NCBI RefSeq assembly: GCF_014302995.1 | Contig: NZ_CP060295.1 | Coordinates: 6,625,501-6,689,500, forward strand | Direction of reading: 5' to 3' | Origin: Variovorax sp. PAMC26660 | GTDB taxonomy: Bacteria; Pseudomonadota; Gammaproteobacteria; Burkholderiales; Burkholderiaceae_C | DNA: 64,000 nt | Shown here: positions 24,365-33,687 of the stretch, piece by piece | How positions within the stretch are numbered: the first letter of the stretch is position 1 | Layout: each line of letters opens with the position of its first letter | Position numbers and translations under genes: made by a program | Notes under the pieces: generated by a model | What the model saw: only the letters and a program-made list of their open reading frames with translations | The model's database searches: none | What the model was told of the DNA's origin: nothing

Positions 24365-25857
24365 GGTGTGCGCTCCGGGGAAGATATTGGCGCCACCAAC
24401 GGCAGCAACAATGTGAAGCGTGCGCCGCGCGGCGTGGCGTTGGCCGCACTCAGGCTGCCGCCCATGCCGCTGGCCAGCGTCTCGCTGAGGCTCAGGCCAA
24501 GGCCTAGCCCACCTTCGCGCGTGCTGAAGAAAGGCTCGAACAGGCGCGGCAGCGCCTCGGGTGCAATGCCGCGTCCGTTGTCGGTCACGGTCAGCACGCC
24601 CTCTTGCCCATTGCGGCCGACGGACACCACCAAACGCCGCTCGGCCGCCGGCACGAGGTCAAGCGCCTGCAGTGCATTCATCAGCAGGTTGTGCACGATC
24701 TGCTCCAACGCCACCGCTTCGGCCTGCACGCGCACCGGTGCCTGTGCGGTCGCATCGAACTGGGCCGTGATCGCGTGCCGGGAAAACTCCGGCGCCAGCA
24801 AGTGCATCGCGCTGCGCACCACCTCCTGCAGCACCAATGGCTTCACTTCGCCACCGGCCTCGGGCCGCTCGATCACGCGGCGCAGGCGCCCCACCACGCC
24901 GGCCGCGCGGCGCGCCTGCTCGACGGCCTGGCCCATCGCGTCGCGGGCGGTGGCAAGGTCCGGCGGATCGTCATCGAGCAAGCGACGCGCGGCCTGCGCA
25001 TTGGCCAGCACGGCCGTGAGCGGCTGGTTCAGTTCGTGCGCCAGACCCGCCGACAGTTCACCCAGCGCGTTGAGCCGCGCGACCTGTCCAAGCCGCAGCA
25101 GTTCTTCAGCCCTGCGACGCGCAACGCGCTGACGCTGGGCTGCCCACAGGCCGGCCAGCAGCAACGCCATCGCCACGGCCCAGCCGCCGATGCTGCGCCA
25201 CGGCAACTCGCCCCAACCCACATGGCGTTCGGCCACGAGGTCGAAGGGCTGGCTCGGCGACGCCAGTGCCTTGGTCAGGTCGAAGCGCCAGCCGCTCGCC
25301 GAAGGCCGCCCCGGTTGCAGCACCAGTTGCTGGCCATCGCGCTGCAGACTCAAGCGCACGGGACTTTGCTGCGGACTCATCGGCCAGTCGCGCCACGGCA
25401 CCGAGCCGGCCAGATCGATTTCAAGCGCATAGCTGAAGGGCATGGCACCCATCACGAGCTGGTAGCGGCCGTGCGTCAGGTCGAGCGTGGCCAGCTCAGC
25501 GCGGTGCTGGCTGCGCGAACGCGCCTCGGCTGCGGCCAATGCGCTCGCCTGTTTTGCGTCGGGCCAGGGCTCGTCGCGATCTCGCCGCTGCACACGCAGG
25601 ATCGACGAGTACACAGACGGCAGGCGCTGCTCGGGGTGATCCGCCTCGGTGCTGGGCTCCAGCAATGCGAGCGTGGCCAGCACGGCGTCGTACTGAACCA
25701 CCTGCTGGCTCATGAGCCGGTGGGCAATGCGCACGTCGGTCTCGAAGTCCTGATGCATCTGCGCCAGTTGGGCGCGCGCCAGCCACACCGCACCCACGGC
25801 CGTGAGGACCAGCCAGGCCAGCCACCAACCACCCTGCGTACGCAACCACTGTTTCAT
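24361..25857 (-). CDS. Membrane sensor histidine kinase
   Basis: This 498-residue kinase has two membrane helices (about 12-30 and 222-240) enclosing a periplasmic sensor region of about 190 residues. A HisKA dimer domain follows with the phospho-acceptor His in GLAHELNQPL, then an ATPase domain with VHNLLMNALQAL, TDNGRGIAPE and GLGLGLSLSE. The GLAHELNQPL form is shared with FixL- and DctB-like kinases that pair with FixJ-type regulators. The sensor region has no recognisable PAS or haem motif. It may respond through the exported HbpS-like partner encoded downstream. Confidence 0.9.
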   Translation of the reverse strand: MKQWLRTQGGWWLAWLVLTAVGAVWLARAQLAQMHQDFETDVRIAHRLMSQQVVQYDAVLATLALLEPSTEADHPEQRLPSVYSSILRVQRRDRDEPWPDAKQASALAAAEARSRSQHRAELATLDLTHGRYQLVMGAMPFSYALEIDLAGSVPWRDWPMSPQQSPVRLSLQRDGQQLVLQPGRPSASGWRFDLTKALASPSQPFDLVAERHVGWGELPWRSIGGWAVAMALLLAGLWAAQRQRVARRRAEELLRLGQVARLNALGELSAGLAHELNQPLTAVLANAQAARRLLDDDPPDLATARDAMGQAVEQARRAAGVVGRLRRVIERPEAGGEVKPLVLQEVVRSAMHLLAPEFSRHAITAQFDATAQAPVRVQAEAVALEQIVHNLLMNALQALDLVPAAERRLVVSVGRNGQEGVLTVTDNGRGIAPEALPRLFEPFFSTREGGLGLGLSLSETLASGMGGSLSAANATPRGARFTLLLPLVAPISSPERTP

Positions 25858-25919
25858 GGCGCGGATTGTGCCCGCCGCTGCGGGCCCCTTCGATGTTGGT
25901 CGAGAATGCGGCCCCACAC

Positions 25920-27005
25920 ATGGCTGAAGTGCAGGACTCCCTTTTCCCCGATCTTCCGCGCCCGCAAGAGGCGCCTGCGGCATCGCTGCCGCCCGGCCCG
26001 GAGGCAGGGACCGAAACGCCCGCGAAGAAGAAATCGCGCACCGGCACGGTCGAGGCTGCGCCGACCGATCCGGCGCTCGTCGAACTGGCCGCGGCGTTGC
26101 CGCCTCAACTGAGGCTCGGCACCTCGTCGTGGAGCTACCCGGGTTGGGCCAAGCTCGTGTGGGACGGTGAATACGCCGAGACCGTGCTGTCGAAGAACGG
26201 CCTTTCCGCGCTGGCGAAGCACCCGCTGTTTCGCACCGTGAGCCTGGACCGCAACTTCTACCGCGCCCTCACCGCGAGCCAATACGCGCGCTACGCGGCC
26301 ATGGTGCCCGACGACTTCCGCTTCGTGGTCAAGGCGCCGAGCCTGGTGACCGACGCCACCGTGCGCGACGAAAGCGGTCGCGGCATGCAGGCCAACCCGG
26401 TGTTCCTGAGCAGCGAGATCGCGCGGCAAGAGTTCGTGCTGCCGGCCCTCGAAGGGCTCGGCCACCGCATCGGCGTGCTGGTGTTCCAGTTCAGCCCCAT
26501 CCCAGGGCACCTGCTGGCCGACCAGCCCGCGCTGCTCGGGCGCATCGCCGCCATGCTCGAATCGCTGCCCGACCTGACATCCGTGGCGCCCGACGCGGTG
26601 ATCGCGGTCGAAGTGCGCGATCCGCAGTTGCTGTGCCCCGCCTTCGCCGACATGCTGCGCAGCGTGCGCGCCACCTTCTGCATGGGCCTGCACGCCAAGA
26701 TGCCGCCGATCGAAGACCAGTTGCCGATGCTGCGCGCGCTCTGGCCCGGTCCGCTGGTGTGCCGCTGGAACCTGCACCGCCGCCACGGCCGCTTCGGCTA
26801 TGAGGATGCGGAGAAGCTCTACGGCCCCTTCGACAAGGTGATCGATCCCGATCCTGAAACGCGCGCGGCATTGGCCAAGGTGATTGCCGGCACCACGCGC
26901 GCGGGGCAGAACGCCTTCGTCACCGTGAGCAACAACGCCGAAGGCTGCGCGCCGCTGACGATCGCCTCGCTGGCGCGCGACATCGTGAACCAGCCACCGC
27001 GTTAG
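25920..27005 (+). CDS. DUF72 family protein
   Basis: This protein of about 361 residues has the DUF72 TIM-barrel-like fold. Marks include LRLGTSSWSYPGW near the start of the domain, FRFVVKAPSLVT, VLVFQFSP, AVEVRDPQLL, VCRWNLHRRHGRFGY and the C-terminal NNAEGCAPLTI. A polar, Lys/Pro-rich segment of about 60 residues precedes the domain. The biochemical role of DUF72 proteins is not established. The ATG at 25920 is chosen because it starts MAEVQDSLFPDLP; an ATG at 25893 is possible. It is divergent from the kinase gene. Confidence 0.82.
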   Translation: MAEVQDSLFPDLPRPQEAPAASLPPGPEAGTETPAKKKSRTGTVEAAPTDPALVELAAALPPQLRLGTSSWSYPGWAKLVWDGEYAETVLSKNGLSALAKHPLFRTVSLDRNFYRALTASQYARYAAMVPDDFRFVVKAPSLVTDATVRDESGRGMQANPVFLSSEIARQEFVLPALEGLGHRIGVLVFQFSPIPGHLLADQPALLGRIAAMLESLPDLTSVAPDAVIAVEVRDPQLLCPAFADMLRSVRATFCMGLHAKMPPIEDQLPMLRALWPGPLVCRWNLHRRHGRFGYEDAEKLYGPFDKVIDPDPETRAALAKVIAGTTRAGQNAFVTVSNNAEGCAPLTIASLARDIVNQPPR

Positions 27006-27082
27006 TCGGCTTCGGACAGGGGTAGACAGGCAATCCTATTCACGTAGCATGGCCTTCCCCCGAATCAAAGGACACCCCAGTC

Positions 27083-27613
27083 ATGAGCGCGTCGGCACTG
27101 CTTCGTACACTTTTCAACTACCAGACATGGGCCCACGACGAGCTGCTGGAACGAATGGAAGGCTTCGATCCGGAATTGCACAGGGATGCGCGGCACACCG
27201 CCATCCGGCTGATCAACCACTGCCTCGTGGTGAACCAGATCTTCGCGGCGCATCTCGTGGGCAAAGCGCACGACTTTTCCATGGACAACACCGAACACAC
27301 ACCGACGCTGAAGGACCTTCGCACCGCCGTGGCCACGCTGGACCGCTGGTACCTCGACTATCTGGAAACGATGACACCGGCGCTGCTGGCCGAGCGCGTG
27401 CCCTTCGTCTTCACCGATGGAGACAAGGGCTTCATGTCACGCGAAGAAATGCTGACCCATGTCGTCACCCACGGCGGCTACCACCGGGGTGAAGTCGGAC
27501 GCCTGCTCCGGCAGGAGTCGCGCGAACTGCCATATGACACCTTCGCGGTGTACCTGCACCAGGCCGAGCCGTCGCGCCGCCTGCAAGGGGCACAGGAAGC
27601 ACAGGCGGCCTAG
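27083..27613 (+). CDS. DinB family protein
   Basis: This 176-residue protein is a DinB-like four-helix bundle. The three His that bind a metal ion in the family are visible in LINHCLVVNQ, LTHVVTHGGYHRGEVG (shown here in part as THGGYHRGEV), and the N-terminal helix pattern TLFNYQTWAHDELL is typical. Members often act as thiol-dependent metalloenzymes or stress proteins; the exact reaction cannot be told. An AAAGGA ribosome site precedes the ATG. It converges on the RidA-family gene with a 12-base gap. Confidence 0.87.
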   Translation: MSASALLRTLFNYQTWAHDELLERMEGFDPELHRDARHTAIRLINHCLVVNQIFAAHLVGKAHDFSMDNTEHTPTLKDLRTAVATLDRWYLDYLETMTPALLAERVPFVFTDGDKGFMSREEMLTHVVTHGGYHRGEVGRLLRQESRELPYDTFAVYLHQAEPSRRLQGAQEAQAA

Positions 27614-27625
27614 GCGCCCAGTGCG

Positions 27626-28108
27626 TCAGGCCTTTGCGGCCACCGTCATCTCGACCTCGACGGTCGCGTTCTTCGGCAGCGCATAGACACCGACCGCCGT
27701 GCGCACATGCACGCCGACATCGCCGAACACGCGGTGCAGCAGGTCGGACGCCGCATCGGCCACTTCGCTCTGCTGCGTGAAGTCTGCCGTGCACTGCACG
27801 AACACGCCGACGCGCAACACCTTCTCGACCGCATCGAGCGAACCCAGCGCACGCCGCAGCAGCGCCAGGCTGCGCAGCACGCAGATCTGCGCACCGTCTT
27901 GCGCCTTGGCCAGCGACACCTGATCGCCCACCCGCCCGGTGACGACCACGGTGGTGCCCACACGCGGCACCTGCCCGCTCAGGTAGACCGTTCGGCCATC
28001 GCGCACGAGGGGCACGTAATGGCCGCCCGCAATGATGTCGCCCTCGAAACTGTGGCCCAGTTCCGAGGCGATGAGGTCGGCGATCTGGTCGCGGGTTTGC
28101 TCTGTCAT
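27626..28108 (-). CDS. RidA/YjgF-family protein
   Basis: This 160-residue protein belongs to the RidA superfamily. It has VYLSGQVPRVG, the CVLRSLALLRRALGSLDAV helix, and VRTAVGVYALPKNATVEVEM, which contains the position of the conserved Arg that binds the substrate carboxylate in true RidA enzymes. It carries extra N-terminal residues before the barrel, as in several catabolic members. Here it is the last gene of the salicylate hydroxylase-type operon, where such proteins may detoxify reactive enamine intermediates. Its substrate is unknown. Confidence 0.8.
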   Translation of the reverse strand: MTEQTRDQIADLIASELGHSFEGDIIAGGHYVPLVRDGRTVYLSGQVPRVGTTVVVTGRVGDQVSLAKAQDGAQICVLRSLALLRRALGSLDAVEKVLRVGVFVQCTADFTQQSEVADAASDLLHRVFGDVGVHVRTAVGVYALPKNATVEVEMTVAAKA

Positions 28109-28197
28109 ATGGCTTCCATGAAAAGGAGCGTCATTGTCGCCACCCCCTTGCCGAAAAACAGATACAGATCGCGTGGACCCGATGCGGAACAGATCGC

Positions 28198-28524
28198 TCA
28201 GGCCTCGAACGCGAGGAAGACCCGGCCGCCCTCGATCTTCACCGGGTAGCTGCGCAGGTCTTCGGTCAACGGCGCGCACATCGCCTTGCCGTTGCGCACA
28301 TCGAAGCGCCCCTGATGCAGCGGGCATTCGATCTCATGGCCTTCCAGGAAACCGTCGCACAGCCGGGCGTGCCCGTGCGTGCAGATGTTGTCGGTCGCGT
28401 GAATGCCGTCTTCGGTGCCGTACAGGGCGATGTCCCTGCCCTGCACTTCGATGCCCACCACGTCGTCGGCGGGAACATCGCCGACTGCTGCGGCGTCGAC
28501 CCAGGTCATCGTGCTCATGTTCAT
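28198..28524 (-). CDS. nagAb: Rieske-type ferredoxin of the ring-hydroxylase (NagAb-like)
   Basis: This 108-residue ferredoxin passes electrons from the reductase to the oxygenase. The Rieske cluster ligands are two Cys-His pairs: [12 protein letters not shown] and CPLHQGRFD. The length and the motif spacing match ferredoxins of naphthalene/salicylate-type dioxygenases. The start could be 28524 or the Met codon two residues later. It is separated from the oxygenase genes by the Bug and PchB-like genes but lies on the same strand in the same run. The gene name follows the salicylate 5-hydroxylase system and is by analogy. Confidence 0.85.
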   Translation of the reverse strand: MNMSTMTWVDAAAVGDVPADDVVGIEVQGRDIALYGTEDGIHATDNICTHGHARLCDGFLEGHEIECPLHQGRFDVRNGKAMCAPLTEDLRSYPVKIEGGRVFLAFEA

Positions 28525-28534
28525 TTTCCTTCGC

Positions 28535-29509
28535 TCAGTTGTCGGCCTTGATGCCCGCGCGTTCGATCACCGGCTTCCAGCGGCGCAGTTCCTCGCCCAT
28601 GAACTTGCCCAGCGCTTCGGGCGTGCTGCCCACGCCATCGAAGTACGCGGTCTGCAGGCGCTTCTGGGTTTCGGGGTCTTTCAACACAACGGCGATCTCA
28701 CGGCTCATGCGCTGCACGATCTCCGGTGACGTGCCCTTGGGCGCCATGTAGGCGAACCAGGGCACCGCCTGGATGTCGGGCAGGCCCGATTCGCGCAGCG
28801 TGGGCAGGTCGGGCAGCAGCGCCGAGCGCTCGGCCGAGGTGACGGCCAGCGCCTTCAGGCGCCCGGCCTTGGCCTGCGGCATCACCGTGACGGGCGGCAG
28901 GCAGGCGTACTGCACGTCGCCCTGGATGATGGCCGTGACCGCCTGTCCCGACGACGCATACGGAATGTGCACCGCGAACGACTGGGTCTTGAGCTTGATC
29001 AGCTCCACGCCCAGGTGCGAGATCGATCCGTTGCCCGTCGACGCGAAGTTGAACTTGCCGGGGTTCTGCTTCATCGCGGCCAGCCAGCCCTTGACCGAAT
29101 CGACGTTCATCGAATTCGAGACCACGCAGACATTGGGGGTGGTCGCGGCGAGCGACACCGGCACGAGGTCCTTGAACGGGTCGTAGGGCAGGTTCTTGTA
29201 GAGGATGGTGTTGTAGACCAGCGGCGCATTCACCGACAGCAGGAAGGTGTAGCCGTCGGGCGAGGCTTTCGAGACCTGGTCGGTGCCGGTGTTGCCGCCG
29301 GCGCCGGGCTTGTTGTCGACGATCAGCGGCTGGCCGATGCGGGCCGAGAGCTTGTCGTTGACGATGCGCGCAAGGATGTCGGGCGACGAGCCGGCCGCGA
29401 ACGGCACGACGATGCGCACGGGGCGCTGCGGCCATTCCTGTTGTGCGTGCGCGCCGGCCACAGCGAAGAGCGCGGCGACGGCAAGCGGCAGCATGCGGAT
29501 CACGCTCAT
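28535..29509 (-). CDS. Bug-family (TctC) periplasmic binding protein
   Basis: This 324-residue exported protein has a signal peptide ([20 protein letters not shown]) and the Bug/TctC pattern. It shows [43 protein letters not shown] and [21 protein letters not shown]. Such proteins bind carboxylates, often aromatic acids, and are very abundant in Comamonadaceae, where many lack cognate TctAB pumps, as here. Its place inside a salicylate-type operon suggests salicylate or a similar aromatic acid as ligand. Its ATG overlaps the PchB-like stop in an ATGA. Confidence 0.9.
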   Translation of the reverse strand: MSVIRMLPLAVAALFAVAGAHAQQEWPQRPVRIVVPFAAGSSPDILARIVNDKLSARIGQPLIVDNKPGAGGNTGTDQVSKASPDGYTFLLSVNAPLVYNTILYKNLPYDPFKDLVPVSLAATTPNVCVVSNSMNVDSVKGWLAAMKQNPGKFNFASTGNGSISHLGVELIKLKTQSFAVHIPYASSGQAVTAIIQGDVQYACLPPVTVMPQAKAGRLKALAVTSAERSALLPDLPTLRESGLPDIQAVPWFAYMAPKGTSPEIVQRMSREIAVVLKDPETQKRLQTAYFDGVGSTPEALGKFMGEELRRWKPVIERAGIKADN

Positions 29510-29874
29510 GGCTTGGCCCCCACATCGACCATGCCCAGATGGTCCTGCTGCTCGCGTGCGATGAAGCCCGCGATGAGCGCGCGGTAAGCCGCCTCAACCA
29601 CCTCCGGGTAAGCGCCCTCCTTCTCGGCCAACGCCCGAACCTTGTCGATCACTTCCTGCTGGCGCTGCGGCGCCGACACCTGGAAGGCATCGCACTTGAA
29701 GCGCGCGGCGTCTTTCACGTAGCGGCCGCGCTCGGCCAGCAGCGCGACGATCTTGCGGTCGAGCGCGTCGATTTTCTCGCGCACATCGGCGAGGTTGCTG
29801 CACAGCGGCTGGTAGGCCGGGTCGACAAAGCGCCTCAATGGCGCACCGTGGGTCTCTGGTTCTTTTTCTTGCAT
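29506..29874 (-). CDS. AroQ-fold chorismate mutase-type protein resembling isochorismate pyruvate lyase (PchB)
   Basis: This 122-residue all-helical protein looks like PchB, which makes salicylate and pyruvate from isochorismate and has side activity as a chorismate mutase. Compared with remembered Pseudomonas PchB, Arg32 (LADVREKIDAL), Arg49 (AERGRYVK), Lys60 (AARFK) and Gln109 (AREQQ) match PchB Arg14, Arg31, Lys42 and Gln90, and the mobile-loop region SAPQR matches APER. It has about 20 extra N-terminal residues and no signal peptide. No isochorismate synthase gene is visible. It sits four bases from the small oxygenase subunit gene. A plain chorismate mutase remains possible. Confidence 0.78.
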   Translation of the reverse strand: MQEKEPETHGAPLRRFVDPAYQPLCSNLADVREKIDALDRKIVALLAERGRYVKDAARFKCDAFQVSAPQRQQEVIDKVRALAEKEGAYPEVVEAAYRALIAGFIAREQQDHLGMVDVGAKP

Positions 29875-29877
29875 GGC

Positions 29878-30357
29878 TCAGATGGGATAGATGATGGAGT
29901 TCGGGATCATTTCGCTGTCGAACACGCACAGGCGCGAAGCGAACTTCAGGCCTTCGGGCGTCGGCACGACCTTGTCGATGTAGCGGCCGACATTGAACAC
30001 GGTGGAAGGTCCGTCGAGCTTGGTGCGGAACACCGCGTAGTTGGCTTCGCTGTGGATCGCGCCATCGGCGTCCACCGAATGCACCACCGGCAAACCGACC
30101 ACATGACGTTGGTAGTACGGGTCGTGGAACAGCGTCTCCTGGATGCCGTAGACACGGTCTTCGAGCATGCCCCGGCTCTCGAAGGACAGCGTGGCCAGCG
30201 GCAGATTGCGCTCGTGGTTCTCACGTGGCTGCAGCCGGTAGCTGCATTGTTCGATGAAGAACGCGGGCCACAGGTCCCACTTGCCGGAATCGACCGCATG
30301 CGCATAGGCCGCGTAAAGACGGGCCAGTTCGAGATAGGTGTCGGCGTCGAGCTTCAT
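29878..30357 (-). CDS. nagH: Ring-hydroxylating oxygenase small subunit (NagH-like)
   Basis: This 159-residue protein is the beta subunit of a Rieske non-haem iron oxygenase, a cone-shaped fold that supports the alpha subunit. Family features include [41 protein letters not shown] (seen as [12 protein letters not shown]) and the [10 protein letters not shown] segment. Its ATG overlaps the large-subunit stop in an ATGA, so the two are made together. Salicylate 5-hydroxylase is the likely system, based on the large subunit. Confidence 0.87.
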   Translation of the reverse strand: MKLDADTYLELARLYAAYAHAVDSGKWDLWPAFFIEQCSYRLQPRENHERNLPLATLSFESRGMLEDRVYGIQETLFHDPYYQRHVVGLPVVHSVDADGAIHSEANYAVFRTKLDGPSTVFNVGRYIDKVVPTPEGLKFASRLCVFDSEMIPNSIIYPI

Positions 30358-31613
30358 GCCGCCTCCATCACTTCGCGCCAGTAGCGGTACATGCCGCGAA
30401 TCAGCGTCTCGGTCACCATGTGATCGGTGTTCTCGACCTCGCGCCCGCCCAACTCGGCGAGCGTGCGGTGGTAGGGCTTCTGCTCGAAGCCTTGCTGCGA
30501 GAACTCGATCACCTCGCCGTCGTCCGCCGACACGAAGCCGGCCGGCCCGAACAGGTTGGCCTGCCGCAGACGGCGCTGCGTCATCTCTTCGGTGTCGTCT
30601 TCAAAGCCGAAATGCGTCCAGACGAAATCGAAGGCGTCGTGGCCCACCGGCTGGATGTGCCGCGTCGACACGCTGTTGACCTGCTGCTGCAGGATCAGGC
30701 TCGGGAACAGCGTCATCATCACTGCCGTCGGTCCATCCCACCAGGGCTCGGGCACGATGTCGAGAAAGCGCGGGTCCTTGAGCTGCATGCTTTCCTTGAA
30801 GCTCGACACCTGCGTCACCTGCGCGGCCTTGCCTGCATTGCCGCGCGTGGAAATCATGGCGGCGTGGCGGCCGCGCGCATCCATCTTCAGCTCCGACTTG
30901 TTGTCGGCACGCCAGAGGCCGAAGGTCACGAACCAGGTGTGCAGCAGGCCCGGGTGGTAGGGGTCCTTGATGTTCTCCTGCATCAGCTTCCAGTTGCCCG
31001 GAATGCGCTGGCGGCTGTAGCCCAGGATCGTGAGCTTTCGACCATTGAACAGGCGGTCGAAGTAATGAAGGATGTCAGGGCCGAGGAATTCCTCGAAGGA
31101 TTCGATCTCATGGTCGAACGAGGCGAACACCACGCCGCCGCGCGACGCGACCTTGAGCTTGTTCAGGCCGTTGTCCTCGGTCTTGAAGTCGGCCGGCATG
31201 CCGCCGTGCACCTTGCCGTCCTGCTTGACGCCGCGGCGAAACGGCACGCCCTGCAGGTCGCCCTTGAGCGTGTAGTTCCACTGGTGATAGGGGCAGACGA
31301 ACTCCTTCTTGTTGCCGTGGCGCTCACGGCAGAACTGCATGCCGCGATGGGCGCAGACGTTCTCGAAGACGTGGATCGCGCCCGCTTCGTCACGCGACAG
31401 GATGACCGAGCGCTCACCGATGGCAGTGCGCTTGAAGTCGCCGGGGTTCGGGATCTCGGCTTCCAGCCCGACATAGCACCAATGCTTCTCGTAGAAGAAG
31501 CGCTGCAGCTCCTTCTTGTGCAGCGCCTCGTCGGTGTAAGCCATGAAGGGAATGCGGCTGGTCTTGTCGTTCTCCCATCGCAACTCGATGGGGAACACGG
31601 CTTGCGTGGTCAT
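30354..31613 (-). CDS. nagG: Ring-hydroxylating oxygenase large subunit, probable salicylate 5-hydroxylase (NagG-like)
   Basis: This 419-residue catalytic subunit has a Rieske domain (CAHRGMQFC and CPYHQWNY, about residues 85-120) and a mononuclear iron site in [12 protein letters not shown]. Whole stretches, such as [20 protein letters not shown] (20 residues) and [15 protein letters not shown], agree with remembered NagG, the salicylate 5-hydroxylase that makes gentisate. Anthranilate or other salicylate-like substrates cannot be excluded. The ATG at 31613 has a strong AAGGAGA site. No gentisate dioxygenase gene lies in the window. Confidence 0.87.
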   Translation of the reverse strand: MTTQAVFPIELRWENDKTSRIPFMAYTDEALHKKELQRFFYEKHWCYVGLEAEIPNPGDFKRTAIGERSVILSRDEAGAIHVFENVCAHRGMQFCRERHGNKKEFVCPYHQWNYTLKGDLQGVPFRRGVKQDGKVHGGMPADFKTEDNGLNKLKVASRGGVVFASFDHEIESFEEFLGPDILHYFDRLFNGRKLTILGYSRQRIPGNWKLMQENIKDPYHPGLLHTWFVTFGLWRADNKSELKMDARGRHAAMISTRGNAGKAAQVTQVSSFKESMQLKDPRFLDIVPEPWWDGPTAVMMTLFPSLILQQQVNSVSTRHIQPVGHDAFDFVWTHFGFEDDTEEMTQRRLRQANLFGPAGFVSADDGEVIEFSQQGFEQKPYHRTLAELGGREVENTDHMVTETLIRGMYRYWREVMEAA

Positions 31614-31650
31614 CGCGGGTCTCCTTTTCTTGTCTGTCTGCGTGTGTTCT

Positions 31651-32640
31651 TCAGGTGCCTTGCAGGTAGAAGGCATCGGCATGGGTCTGTTCGGGTGCAA
31701 GGCCGCGTGCGCGCACCAGTTGGGTCACGGCCTCGACCATCGGCGGCGAGCCGCAGAGGTAGGCGCGCCAGCCGTCGAGCTTGCCGGGCCAGTCGGCACG
31801 GATCGCATCGGTGATGAGGCCCAGGCGCTGGCCATCGCGCGCCGGGCCGGTGACGACCACGACGTGCACCTTCAGGCCCGCGTGCTGCGCCTGCAGCTCG
31901 CGCAGCTCCTGCAGGCCGTAGACGTCCTCATCGGAGCGCACGCCGAGGTACAGGTGAATCGGCTGCGTCAGCCCCGCCGCGATGGCGCCGCGCACGATGG
32001 AAAGAATCGGCGCGAGCCCGGTGCCGCCCGCGGCGCAGAGCATCGGGCCTCGGTGCTTCGTGCGCAGGTAAGCCGTGCCCAGCGGCCCGCTCACCCGCAC
32101 GGAATCGCCCACACGCAGTTGCTCGAAGATATGCGCCGTCACGCGGCCGCCCGGCACCCTGCGGACATGGAACTCAAGCTCCGCATCGCGGCTCAGGCCA
32201 GCCATCGAATACGGCCGCGCCAGATCGGGGGCGAACTGCAATTGCGCGTACTGGCCCGGAGAAAACTCCAGCGGCTTGTTGGGCTTGAGCCGCAGGCGGC
32301 GGATGTCGTGCGTGAGCACATCGATGCCCGTGACGGTGGCCTTCAGGATGCGCGCCGGATGCACCACCACCTCATCGGGCTCGGGAATCTCGATGGTGCA
32401 GCTTTCGGTCAGCGTGCTCTGGCAGGCCAGCACGTAGCGCTCGCCCTGCCCGTCCGGCCGGATCGCGTCCTGCCCACCGTCGAGCACCTGGCCCGACACC
32501 ACCTTGCAGCGGCAGGTGCCGCAGCGCCCCGACATGCAGCTGTACGACACCGGCACATGGTGCTCGCGCAGCACTTCGAGCAGGTTCGCGCCGGGGCGGA
32601 CCTCGAGGGTGCGGGCAAGGGGGTGAATGTGCAGGTCCAT
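31651..32640 (-). CDS. nagAa: Ferredoxin reductase of the ring-hydroxylase (NagAa-like)
   Basis: This 329-residue flavoprotein moves electrons from NAD(P)H to the Rieske ferredoxin. The N-terminal plant-type ferredoxin domain binds a 2Fe-2S cluster ([15 protein letters not shown], then LACQST). The FAD domain has RPYSMAGL, and the NAD domain has [15 protein letters not shown] and [10 protein letters not shown]. The order ferredoxin-FAD-NAD is that of NagAa/NahAa-type reductases. It is the first gene of the operon, 37 bases before the large subunit, and lies downstream of the probable LysR-type operator. Confidence 0.9.
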   Translation of the reverse strand: MDLHIHPLARTLEVRPGANLLEVLREHHVPVSYSCMSGRCGTCRCKVVSGQVLDGGQDAIRPDGQGERYVLACQSTLTESCTIEIPEPDEVVVHPARILKATVTGIDVLTHDIRRLRLKPNKPLEFSPGQYAQLQFAPDLARPYSMAGLSRDAELEFHVRRVPGGRVTAHIFEQLRVGDSVRVSGPLGTAYLRTKHRGPMLCAAGGTGLAPILSIVRGAIAAGLTQPIHLYLGVRSDEDVYGLQELRELQAQHAGLKVHVVVVTGPARDGQRLGLITDAIRADWPGKLDGWRAYLCGSPPMVEAVTQLVRARGLAPEQTHADAFYLQGT

Positions 32641-32704
32641 CGTCGGGCTCTCTTTGCGCCGGCGTCATGGCCGGCTTGTCTCTGGGGCTGGATGATGCGC
32701 GGCC

Positions 32705-32745
32705 GATGAAGATTGACCAATAGAATCTGGTGAATCATCTTCATC
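32705..32745. promoter_or_regulatory. Probable LysR (NagR-type) operator between the divergent genes
   Basis: GATGAAGAT at 32705-32713 and ATCTTCATC at 32737-32745 are perfect 9-base inverted repeats. On the minus strand the interval contains ATTCAC and TATTGGT separated by seven bases, resembling the halves of the remembered NahR/NagR site but with different spacing. The site lies 65 bases upstream of the reductase start and 24 bases before the regulator start, as expected for a LysR system. Its use is inferred. Confidence 0.5.
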
Positions 32746-32768
32746 ACTGGCATGAATAAAGGTCCGCC

Positions 32769-33683
32769 ATGCAGCTCAAGGACATCGACCTCAACCTGTT
32801 GCTGGTGTTCGACCGCATGCTGGCCGAAAAACGCGTGTCGGCCGTGGCCGAATCGCTCGGGCTTTCACAACCCGCCATCAGCAATGCGCTGGCACGGCTG
32901 CGCAAGCTGCTGGGCGATGAACTTTTCTTGCGTACGGCGCGCGGCATGGAGCCCACGCCCTTCGCACTGCAACTGGCCGAGCCGGTGGCCTATGCGATGG
33001 GCGCGCTGCACACGGCGCTCAACCAGCAGGTGGTGTTCGACCCTGCCACCAGCACGCGCAGCTTCACGCTCGCCATGACCGACATCGGCGAGATCTACTT
33101 CACGCCCAAGCTGATGGAAGCGCTGTCGCTCGCGGCACCGGGCGTGACGATCAGCACCCTGCGCAACAACACCGCGACCAACCTGCGCGACGAGCTGGAA
33201 GCCGGCCATGTGGACATTGCCATCGGCCTCTTGCCGCAGCTCAAGGCGGGCGTGTTCCAGCGCCGGCTGTTCCTGCAGCGCTACGTGTGCCTTTTCTCGG
33301 GCACGCATCCGCTGGCGCGCAAGCGCAGCCTGTCACTGAAAGACTTCAGCGCGGCCGACCATGTGCTGGTGCAGGCAGCCGGCACGGGCCACGGCAAGGC
33401 CGACGACGTGATGGCCGCGCAAGGTATCCAGCGTCGCATCCGGCTGCGCGTGCCGCACTTCGTGGCCATCGGCCACATCCTGCGTTCGAGCGGAATGATC
33501 GCCACGGTGCCCGAGCGGCTGGCGCAGAGCATTGCCGAACCCTTCGGGCTGGTGTGGCGCCCTCACCCCGTGGCGCTGCCGCAGATTGCGATCAATCTGT
33601 TCTGGCATGCGAAGGTGCATCGCGATCCGGGCAACCAGTGGCTGCGCGGGTTGCTGTTCGACAACTTCGCGGATAGCGATTGA
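32769..33683 (+). CDS. nagR: LysR-family regulator, NagR/NahR type
   Basis: This 304-residue regulator has the LysR N-terminal helix-turn-helix (DLNLLLVFDRMLAEKRVSAV, LSQPAISNALARLR) and an effector domain with FTLAMTDIGEIYF, AAGTGHGKAD and VPHFVAIGHILRSSGMIATV. These segments match remembered NahR, NagR and NtdR, which respond to salicylate or related aromatic acids. It is transcribed away from the hydroxylase operon, the standard arrangement. The expected inducer is salicylate; the large subunit assignment supports this. Confidence 0.88.
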   Translation: MQLKDIDLNLLLVFDRMLAEKRVSAVAESLGLSQPAISNALARLRKLLGDELFLRTARGMEPTPFALQLAEPVAYAMGALHTALNQQVVFDPATSTRSFTLAMTDIGEIYFTPKLMEALSLAAPGVTISTLRNNTATNLRDELEAGHVDIAIGLLPQLKAGVFQRRLFLQRYVCLFSGTHPLARKRSLSLKDFSAADHVLVQAAGTGHGKADDVMAAQGIQRRIRLRVPHFVAIGHILRSSGMIATVPERLAQSIAEPFGLVWRPHPVALPQIAINLFWHAKVHRDPGNQWLRGLLFDNFADSD

Positions 33684-33687
33684 CCGG

